A stretch of 64,000 bases of DNA from Neodiprion pinetum (taxonomy: Eukaryota > Arthropoda > Insecta > Hymenoptera > Diprionidae). Shown in pieces: positions 52,001 through 61,765 of this stretch. The stretch is taken from contig NC_060235.2 of assembly GCF_021155775.2 (NCBI RefSeq), forward strand, positions 25,615,598-25,679,597, written 5' to 3'. Positions within the stretch are counted from its first letter, which is position 1. The number at the start of each line of letters is the position of its first letter. Below the pieces are notes generated by a model, which worked only from the letters and a program-made list of their open reading frames with translations, searched no databases and was not told where the DNA came from. The position numbers and the translations under genes were made by a program.

Positions 52001-54932
52001 CTCGTTTATATTCTTGTCGCAGTATCACGCGCGTGCCGCGTCCCTGACACAACACTGAAATGCCCAGAAAACAATCGGACATCGCGTATAAGACTTGCAG
52101 AAGAGAAATAATGAAAATGATGGTACAAGACAATAGCATATTAGCATCGAGCCGTTAAGCAATGAGACCTCGATCATTGCGGCACGCGTGCCGTTTAAAC
52201 TTACGGTTTTAATTTTAAATTAATTTATTTGTTCGTTTTTATTCCGTTTAAATTCGTTATGTTCTGTTCCAAATTCCAAGCACTGAACTGTCGAAATGAT
52301 ACCCACATGGAATATTTACCTCTAACGGAGGTATTATGAAAAATGTTTGAAACTATCGCGTGTACGAGTACACCTTGTAATAAATGTAGATTAGGCACTC
52401 AAGAACGACCAAGTACGTGAATACCGGGCGAAATTTGTCATCACCGAAACGGCGGAATTGTTGCGGGGTTATATAATTTGGAGACCGCCTTCATGGCGAG
52501 AGAGAAGAGCGACCATTCGCCGCCTGGTGGTTGTTTCTGGTACTTCCACTTATGTGCATGAATATTCACAGGCATCCAATGGATATCCATCATCGGTTTT
52601 GATCCGATCGTAAATATTGTGGACTTCTCTAGATGTCTGTTAGAGATCCGCTACAGACATGGATCTTTCCTAGAGCTGTGGATCTTGTGTGGATCCTCTA
52701 ATAGATGAAGTGTTCCGTGTGGGTACCATTTCGACATTAACAAAAAGGAACGATAACACGATCTGTCTAAACTCTATAGTCATTGAGAGCAGAATTTTCT
52801 TCATTTGAATTTTCATCTCTAATTGCAAATAGAAACAACAGATTTTCAATTCTGTTGATTTCAACTTAAAGAGCCGTTTTTCTGACACAATTTCCTCTGT
52901 GTCGACTTAATACCATAAAATCATACTCTAACATCTTGCGTAAAGTTTTTGTTGCTCTGCTCTTTGCGTAATTCAGCTCTGTGCTATCAGCTGATTGCTC
53001 ATTGCAGCGCCATGTCGCTCCTGCCTGTAACGTAGTTTGGATTCAATGCGTATTGATATAAACGTTCCTCGAATGGTCACGATTCAATTTGCAATTTTGT
53101 CTCCGCGTGTAACGTAAGTGGCAACTACTATTCAATAAATCACTTTACTGGCTATCATTCAATCCCAAACGCACACCACACATGGCGGTAAAAATTCGCT
53201 GCATATATATTTGTAGAATTTTGTGCAAAAGGTTGTACAGAACTTTCTACAGAGTTTGCTTACCTGGTGAAAATTCTTTATGCTGTTCCAGCTCTTTTTC
53301 TAAAATGGATTTTACTTTTCTATGGCTTACAAAACCCGTTTTCTTGAGAATTTCATGAATAAATGTGCTATTAGTTGGGTTAAAATTTTGATTGTCAGAA
53401 ATCCGCAATTAATCGGACAGATGCCCGAGTTATACATTGAAATGGGAGAAATGTAGCATAAGAATTAAAAAAAACACTTCCCCTTACAATTGGCAATTAC
53501 ATTCTACATATATGGTCCAAAATAAGGTTCGTTAAGTTCGAATCAGCAGAATTCATCAAACTAATCTTAACGGGCAAGTTCCTGGTTTTATTTAGTTTAA
53601 TATTTTGCTTAATCAAATTAATAAATAAACAAATACAACGGTTTGTTATATAATAATTAGACTTCGTCATCAAAAAAATATTCGAGTAGTTGCAAAGAAA
53701 AGCAAATGATGCAAAATATCATTCAGCATTTAGCATTCAGTTGGCTTATTGAATGATACATTTCATCAAATGAAACATCGACTGCAGGGATTCGAATAAA
53801 ATTGTTAGGTGCAAGTGATCTTTATTTAAACCAATATCATTTGGTCGAACTACGCAAATGATATACCATGTCGCAGGATATCGAAGGTCAACAGGGCGAA
53901 CTAGACCGTCTGATCAAAAAAACCGTACAAATTTTCCCAAAATGCTATCGCGCCAATGATAATGAAAATTAATGAAATCTAAAATGTCAATAATTAGATA
54001 AATGGTATGGTAATTAGAATGTTCAAAATGATCAACCTCTTGTGTTTTTGGTTCGATTCTATAAATAATTTGAGCTCATTTCGCTCACTGCTCCAAAATC
54101 ACCTGAAAACCATTCAAATCTTAGATTACAGTATAATTGTAACGCGGAAATCTAATTCTTAACGATTTTGTTGCTGGAGTTGATTACTTATGTGAAATTA
54201 TTTCAAGTGATCTCTGAAGATCTTTGCGGTGAATAAAATGCGTACAAAGACATTAGAATCGGAGCAACAACATCGGTTTAACAATATCCATCGTCCTAAC
54301 TATAGAAACATTTTTCAAATCAAATGTGCTCAGATTCATTTTTAATATACAAAAAAGGGTTGTTGTTTCCCTTTTGGTTTAATATCATTCGCCCTTGAAC
54401 ATTTGTTTTCGGGTGTCGAAGAAAACGGACCAAAGTATCGGTCTTAAAAATTAAATCCGTATACTGTTCTCAAGGACAATTTTCTTGCAGAATCGACCTC
54501 GACAAGTTGAGGTTTGAGGTGGACATCAATCTACCGCACTTGTACATAGACGGCATGTACGAAATCGCAGGAAGAGTGTTGCTGCTTCCGATATCGGGAA
54601 CGGGGCCAATGCAAGGTAACTTCACCCAGTGTACCGGAGCAGTGCGTATGCAGGGAGCGTTGCGGAAGGACAAAGCTGGCGAGGATCACCTGTACTATTC
54701 AGATTTCCGGATGAAGATCTCGATCGGCAAGGGGAACCTCCGACTGGAGAACCTTTTTGGAGGAGAGCGAACCCTTGGCGACGTTGTGAACGCGGCGATA
54801 AACAACAACTTCGACGCCTTCATCAGGGAACTGAAGCCTCTGATAGAGAAGGCTTTGTCGGAGTCGTTCCTGGAAATTTCTAACAGAATCGTCGAACCTT
54901 TTACGTACAAACAATTGTTCCCGGACAATTAA
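49020..54932 (+). CDS. Gene 7: takeout/JHBP-domain secreted protein
   Basis: Three exons: 49020-49083, 50715-50946 and 54491-54932. Their lengths (64, 232, 442) are identical to those of gene 5, with intron phases 1 and 2, giving 245 residues. A signal peptide covers about residues 1-18 (MIPLTIALLLAVVTRASA). C28 and C38 (CKRRDPNVENC) are followed by LRPYLVKGVPERNIPSLEP. At the three positions where genes 5 and 6 have extra cysteines this protein has A90, C146 and Y168, so one cysteine lacks an obvious partner. N142 starts the shared sequon (NFT). The core reads INLPHLYIDGMYEIAGRVLL and SDFRMKISIGKGNLRLENL; the end is EPFTYKQLFPDN, nearly as in gene 6. The second intron is 3.5 kb against 129 bases in gene 5. 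Expected role is an extracellular small-ligand carrier. Confidence 0.94.
49084..50714 (+). other. Gene 7 intron 1
   Basis: A 1631-base phase 1 intron, donor GTAAGT, acceptor TTTGTTTCAG. No gene or clear repeat was recognised. Confidence 0.85.
50947..54490 (+). other. Gene 7 intron 2 (3.5 kb)
   Basis: A phase 2 intron, donor GTAAGC, acceptor TTTCTTGCAG. It contains a relatively G+C-rich patch near 52440-52560 without an open frame. No element ends were found that would explain the size increase over genes 5 and 6. Confidence 0.8.
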
Positions 54933-54991
54933 AGATCGACGTGATAGAACATTGAGGTAGGAAATTTTTAAGATATCGATAACGATCACCG

Positions 54992-55009
54992 TTTTTTTTT
55001 TTTTTTTTT
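54992..55009. repeat. Poly-T tract downstream of gene 7
   Basis: An uninterrupted run of 18 T, about 60 bases after the gene 7 stop codon. Confidence 0.85.
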
Positions 55010-55308
55010 ATAAAGCGCGCGGCTTAAATGACGTGGAGAATTTTTGAAATCCTCATCTATTACATGCACTTGACATGCAGGTTCGTTTGAACGAGCATCA
55101 ATCCTCGAAAATTAGTTTATAAGATATCGATGAACTGACGATATTAACTAAAATATATATAATTAATATATAAATAGATTATGGTTCTAGGTACAGGTAA
55201 ATTTTATACTTAAAGAGCATGTAATATCTGTCATTATACATACCTGTAAGATATTGACAGATATAGGAATAATGCGTACAATATAATTGGGTTAAGAATA
55301 CTCTGTGA

Positions 55309-55314
55309 AATAAA
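55309..55314 (+). terminator. Possible polyadenylation signal of gene 7
   Basis: AATAAA about 380 bases after the stop codon, followed by a T-rich stretch. Confidence 0.4.
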
Positions 55315-55750
55315 TTTTTCCCATTACCATTTACCGAGTCAAACGATTACGTGAACTTTGTAGTTCACGATCGACTTACCACAATCTTTTTGCGACAAGA
55401 AAAAGATGATGAAATAATTGCATCGCCGCCGGGTGATATGCGTATAATATTAAAAAAAATAACAAGCATGCTCTTCGAAGGTGTTAAATGGCAGTGCACA
55501 AGCAGCGGAATAACAAGCCGATGCATAGATATAAGACAATTAATAATCTGAGGAGACCCGCCGAACACGAATGATCAACGGGTGATTATGCGTAATAATC
55601 TTGAACCGAAGGAATGGAGAGGAAATAAAAACAAAAACCTATGGAGCGAGGAGAACAGGTTTGGTTGTATAATAATAGTTACCGGATAGTAAACGCGGGT
55701 GGCAAGTTAAACGATTAATTTTTTTTCGAATCCGTTTTTTTCTTCTCCAT

Positions 55751-55756
55751 TTTATT
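55751..55756 (-). terminator. Possible polyadenylation signal of gene 8
   Basis: AATAAA on the minus strand, about 385 bases beyond the gene 8 stop codon. Confidence 0.35.
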
Positions 55757-56139
55757 TGTTGGGCCATAGCTCGGCGCATGTTTCTTACAAATCAACAAGT
55801 GCAGTACGTCGTTATACCTCTATCTCTAATTTAAATCTACAATGGCATTAAACGGCGCGAATCTTACGCGTAAGGAGGAACGAGTTTTACGCTACCTAAA
55901 TAATAATTTGAGTAACGCACTCGCGAGGCGTAGCTTTCTCACGTAAGCAACGAGTTTGTCATCGCATGTTAATCATTCTATAATAAAACGCGTTGAAGAC
56001 CTGCCGTCCGAATAAACGAATACCCAAGAAAGTGCAGGTTATCGATAGTTATTGTACAAGCTGCCCACCCATCAATGAGCAATCTTCGCTGAATCCTTGC
56101 GAGTAAACATTTTTCGACGCCCTCCGATCAACTCTTCTC

Positions 56140-59100
56140 CTACATTCGGTCGGGGAAAAGCTCGTCGTAGCTGAAGTGTTTGCAAATTCTGTTTGACAGC
56201 TCAAGCACGCGCTCGGTGATTACTTGCTCGAGGTTCGGCTTGATCAGCGGGATTATCTCCTTTCGGTTGTCCTGCAGGGCCGCGTTTATTCCTTCAGCCA
56301 AGGCTCCGTCTGGTCCCGGACGAGGCGTGAAGTGCGACGTGTAGTCCTTGATAAGCAGGCTCGTCGTCATGGTAGGGAAGTAGAGGAACTTTGCCCCCTT
56401 ATGGTCGACCAGTCGGAACTTCATGCCCACCTTGGCCTCGACGTCGTCTGCGATAAACCAATCATGTCACATTTATGCTAAGGCTAATACTAAATTTATG
56501 TAAAGGGACTAGTTTGTTTCTTTTTATTGTTGCCGATAAATTCACGAGAGAATAGACCGATTTTTGTGGCAGTCGCATCAATGTCTTGCCTGATCAGTCC
56601 GCTGCCTCAAATGCAGGTCCATCAAATTTTTCATACCTCAGATTCTTAACGCAATATAGCCTTGACACCCCTGCGAATTGGAGTGACTAGTGTCCGGACG
56701 AAGCTGACTTTGTCTACTTGACGAGCAGGCGACAATCTTGGTGGAAATTAGATAAATCTGTTGGTGGAATCGCATGATTTGTCTTATGCTCATTTGGGTA
56801 TTCAGCTTCCTGAGACTGTCGCGATATACGTCATGCAACGTTGGTTGTTTTAGATGATAAAGTGATGAAAATATGATAAAAACCGCAACGAGACGATGTT
56901 GACTAAATTAAATCGCACGCTTGTTAGATTCAGCTAGTTCCATATATTCGAGATGGTCACCGGGTAGAAGAAAAAGAAGAAAAATTGAAAGTGGCGGTGA
57001 TCGATACATGATCGATCATATCTCCAGCAATATACGTGAGTTGAAAAAAGTCATCAGATAATAACTACAGGTACAGAGTTTCACAATGCAGTCCGACAAG
57101 GTTGCGTTCAGATCCTGTGATCATTATCGAACGCATATTAAATTACCGTGACAGTTGACCCGAATTATTATACGATAATTTAATCTTATTCCTCTCGTTT
57201 TGCCACCGGTATGATTTATCGGCTACTCGACAAGCTTCGGTTGACAGGACCTTTTTCCAAGGTCACAGCCAGAGTCTTAATCAGGATCCGTGAAGGTGTA
57301 TATCGTTTTCGAAAAAATCACAAGGTGGATGACACCGTTGTACGAAATGCGTATTTTGAAAGAAAACGTTCAAACATCTCTGGTCATTCCCGTGTCAATT
57401 TTCAAAGATTTTCGAACCTTACGCGACATATTTAAAGCTCCCTCGCATAAAATGGTAATAAAATGGCGGCGAACCGAATGTTTCAAAGAGTACTCCTGTA
57501 CCGTTTGCTCTTTTCTGTATGTTAGAAACGAAACGTATCCACTACGAGATAGATGTTTGAATATTGACGGTCAACGTGTGAATTTGAGCGGCCGAAAGGC
57601 TACGCAAGAAACGGTTGCCTGCGGTCAATTGATAATAGTGTGTTTTGGTGCCGGAGCTGCTTGACATTCAGCATAATGTTTATTGCGTCAATCTTAGGCG
57701 CGGCTGATGAAATTATCCGTTTCAATAAAAAAAATATGTACATGTATGTATATAATATGCATATTTATACGGGTGGTGTTTCTGGTCTGACACACTTTTT
57801 GGCTTCATACCTGCAGCGACTGACGTCTTTGCAATTTTAGAACGTTTTAACATATATCGAAATATATTCTGCGCAATATTTTCAGATTTTTACACTCGCC
57901 CGATTCACCGCTACTTTCGCATATTTTCACAAGATTCAACAAGACAGCGTATGATTATTGTTTAGTTTTTATAAAAAAAAATATTCAGGATATTTATCGA
58001 AGCGTCGACAATGCAGCGATCAACTTCAATGGAAGTGCTAAATACGTTGCAAAAGAACTGCGAGTAATGGGATCGAAATAATTTTTTTGTTGCTTAATAT
58101 TTGAGATTTGCAGACTGACTTCACTGTGCGTTCACAATTCACAATTAAACAACTAATATATTCAACGTTGTTATTATCGTTTCGGTTATTCGAATACTAT
58201 TTGACGTTTTTAATTCTGTTTTCGTTCTGTGCCACGTGAAACTCGTTGGATATTACAGAGATAATTTTACCGTGCAACAACACGCACCGGAATGAACTCT
58301 TGCTTACGTATTGGGGAATTGATCGAGCATTCTAGGATACTATATGATAACATTGGATTGCACATAACTCGATACATTAGAACCAGTAATTGGTTAATGA
58401 TATGACTAGTAGAGCGTAGTGGGAATTTCTTTGGAACGGTCAAAAAAATTGTTAAGTGTTAACAACGAAGATAACAAACAATCAGAGCAGAAGTATGAGG
58501 TCATGTACAAGTGAGCGAAAGACTGACGTTACAAATTGAGAATAACCAAGTTTTTGCTTATATGTCTTGCGATTTGTACTCGCGTGTAATCCTACTACCT
58601 TATTTTGTACTTCAATTGAAGATCTGAGAATTTTCCAGGCAAGAATGAATTATTTGTTAGATTTCCTTTTAATTTCACTCGACGACAGAAAAGAAAGAAA
58701 AATGAACAATCATCCTCAAAGGCGTTTTGAAAAATTTCCCAAAACGAAGACGATGAATTTGAAAAAGTGTCTCACGTTTCAGGGAATACTTTTCTGGCAT
58801 CCAGATGCGTATTGTCTAAGTTACAGCGATCACGCGTCACGCGGTTGAAAGTTAGAAGGTGCAACGATTTTCCGATCGAGACGAAACGCGGATTAATTGC
58901 ACAACTGCAAATGTCGAACCCGAGGCTCCAAGGCCTTCGTGCATCGAGATCTCGATTTCGTACGCAGAGGAATCTCCGCGTATAATTTCGTAATGCTATC
59001 ACAATCCCGAAACCGATTCAGACAAGAGCTGAGGATAAATATCGAAGGAAGACTATACCGGTAACGATTATCATCGGTCCTATCCCGTTGATGGGCACGT

Positions 59101-61599
59101 TGACGATCTTCGTCGTCACGTTGTACTCAGCTTCCAGCCTGACCTGGGGGAACGTGAGCTGCATGTCGATTGTCTGATTTTCCAAATCGACGTGGAGGAA
59201 CTTGCATATGAAATTGGATAAGTTGAAGAGCTTGACGTTCGTCGCAATCGCTCTCAAGCTGCTGTGGTCCGAAAGTATGATCTTGTCGAGAGTCAAGGGT
59301 TCAAGAGATGGGACATCCAGTTCAGGCATTCCCATTTTCAGCTTGGTGGTCATCGAGCTCACGCTGTCCAGAACGCAGTTGTTCAGTTTAGGGTTTTGGC
59401 GCCCACAAACTTTTATGTAGGATGCTGTAAAAAGAAACATTCGTTAGGTTACCTTAACTGGATTAAGTACAGCTTCTGATTCGATTACCAAGCTGTAAAA
59501 CGGTTTTCATGCCAACCGATTTGCGCGTGGAGTGTGTAATTAAATCTGCAATAACGATCTCAGTCGGGCACTCGATATTGATGTGCAAAAAAAAAAAAAA
59601 AATTGCTAGGCAAAAGTTTCGTAAACGCGGTGAAATAAGGTTCAGATATTCTCGAATTCTAGTTATGTGTCACACTGAGAACCAAATTCTGCAACCAATT
59701 CTGTCTTCTCTTACGCACCGTTGAATTACAGTTATTTTTTGAATCCTGCAAACCAAAGTCTTGCATAATTAATTGCTTATTCGCCACAAAATGTGCATTC
59801 ATGTTTCGTGAAACGTCTAATTAGCAGAAGATCCGTGAAATGATGAGTTTATTTGTGAATGTCTTCGCATTTAACAACATTTTGGCTTTCTTGAATCGGC
59901 TTCAAATATGCGATTCTGAAAATAAATATTATTTCAAAGGTAATCCACATGCTCAAATTAGAACATTTCTTTTTCGTAACAGATTTTCATAATTCCGTCT
60001 ATCAATTAGGTTCGAAATGAAACTACTTCTTTCTTCTTGAATAGGAATTTAATATTCGATTCTCATCTATGATACGAATGGAAGCTACGTCGCTACTGTG
60101 TCGCAAGCTGATCGAAACAGTGATCGGAAATTCATGAACAATAATTAAGATTTTGCGTATGAAAAAAATAAACCAATGTTGAATGTCCAAAAGCGATCAT
60201 CTCTCAGAGAGATTTTTGTGTTCCAAATGCGGTGCAAAGATAGAATTAATTACAATTCTCTCCCCCTAACCGGAACTTTTATCGTTACCAAAATTCGCGC
60301 GGTACAGATATAAATGAAAGCTTCGATAATTTGCAACGAGTTAAGAAAGCACGTGGCTGCAAAATCCTGATCAACAAATAAAGCTCAAGTTGGCATAGCG
60401 CAAAAACGTGGTCATACTGCCGAGGCTAAGCCTTGACGCATTTAAGCATTACAGAATGCGGAGTGCACCTGAAGGCACACAAGATGAGACTGATTGCAAA
60501 GTTTATAGTGGAAAGAAGAATTCCAAAGGAGCCTTGAGAACGTCTGAACATAATATGCACTTTGAATATTAATCAGTGACATTCGCTGACTAGCATCTCC
60601 CGGTTTCCCGTTTGTACGAGTATATTATAATATATATTATGCCACGAGAAAAGTCACTGCACGCACACGAGTGACGGTAACTTTCCACGGAATTTATCGT
60701 GGTAAATTTGACTATATATTTTTTAGAGACGAGTTAGCTATTTTTTATATTGAATTTAGTGATTTTTACGTGCACGAAAGGGCATCGATACTATTCGCAT
60801 AGTTGATCCACCGCGTTGGATAATTATTACAAATTGCGATCGAAATTTTCAGCTCAAATATAATTAGTTTATGGGGGTATGTATCGAGGATGAACGGCTG
60901 AAACATTGTGTGAATTTTGAAAATTTATGTCTCGATATTCAACCGTTCAATTCGATTGAGTTTAGTCTTTTTCAAAAGTATACGTAAATCGGGCTTCGCT
61001 CGAATATTTGCGGTGATTAGAATCAATTAATGGGATGCATTATTATTGACATTTCCGTCACCCTTTTTACTTGGTGACACGTTTTGAGGTACCCGCGATA
61101 TCTCAAAAACAGTTTAAAGAGGTTTAGTTTAATTTTGGCGAAAGTATTCTTGGTATAGTTTATCGTCTTCGCTGCAACTCGACAATTTTTTATAACAAAA
61201 TGGCAACGGTTTAAAATTTTAATTCGATTTCTCACCCAAAATTTACCGGATTTTTCTATCAAATTATTAAAAAAAGATAAGATCGTGGTGAAGAGGTAAA
61301 ACTGTCCGATAATATTGTTTCTGATATATGGTTAACAGTGTAAAATATGCCTCGGAGTGAAATGATTGACGTTATTGTCAATAAAAATGCTTCAAATCAA
61401 TTAATTCCAATGAACAGTAAAAAGACTCGCACTGGTTGTCAAAACATGATATCTCAAAATTCGTGTACCCCCTTAAATATGAGATAATTTTCTCACTGTC
61501 AGTGCACGATGAATCGCAAATCACAGATCTGCTCTACTTACGGACTGTTGCGAGTGCAGATGTCGCGAAAAGAGCGAAGAGGACGAAGCGGAGCATCAT
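56140..61599 (-). CDS. Gene 8: takeout/JHBP-domain secreted protein
   Basis: Three minus-strand exons: 61599-61542, 59424-59059 and 56447-56140, both introns phase 1, total 732 bases, 243 residues. A short signal peptide (MMLRFVLFALFATSALA) starts at the first of two adjacent ATG codons; the second would also work. C26 and C36 (CGRQNPKLNNC) are followed by KMGMPELDVPSLEPLTL. Sequons occur at NLS, NQT and NVT. The core contains LTFPQVRLEAEYNVTTK and NGIGPMIIVT, then DDVEAKVGMKFRL; the helix region is NAALQDNRKEIIPLIKPNL and the end is FSYDELFPDRM. The intron before DDVEAKV falls at the same place and phase as in genes 3 and 4, while the other internal introns are absent. One donor, GTATAG at 59058, is weaker than usual but keeps the frame. 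It is transcribed toward gene 7. Confidence 0.91.
56448..59058 (-). other. Gene 8 intron 2
   Basis: A 2611-base phase 1 intron, donor GTATAG, acceptor TTTATCGCAG. A 124-codon frame on the plus strand (57290-57664) has no recognisable features. Nothing else was seen. Confidence 0.8.
59425..61541 (-). other. Gene 8 intron 1
   Basis: A 2117-base phase 1 intron, donor GTAAGT, acceptor TTTTTACAG. No other feature was recognised. Confidence 0.85.
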
Positions 61600-61730
61600 C
61601 TTGCTTGCAGACACTGCGCGACAGGGTGGAAAATCCAAACGACGCGTGAGAGTCGGCTCGGGTGGTGATATTGAAATAGTAAAATAAAGGTTTGAGCCGG
61701 GTTCTGCAATCCGTTGCAGCGGAACACTGG

Positions 61731-61765
61731 ACTGACGGCTGCCAATTGGGGATGGCTCATTTATA
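61731..61765 (-). promoter_or_regulatory. Core promoter of gene 8 (TATA box and initiator)
   Basis: On the minus strand TATAAATG starts at 61765 and the initiator TCAGT starts at 61735, exactly 30 bases later, the same spacing as in genes 5-7. Predicted start is the A at 61733, giving a 134-base leader before the ATG at 61599. Confidence 0.72.

Larger units (their letters stand above)
54933..56139. other. Spacer between convergent genes 7 and 8
   Basis: It contains the 3' untranslated regions of gene 7 (+) and gene 8 (-). A minus-strand AATAAA at 55751-55756 may end gene 8. No coding sequence was seen. Confidence 0.65.

Noticed and set aside
2999..60356. Scattered CACGTG E-boxes as evidence for circadian control
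   Set aside because: Takeout is clock-controlled in Drosophila, but the hexamers here are about as frequent as chance predicts, and several lie in coding sequence or introns rather than in promoters.
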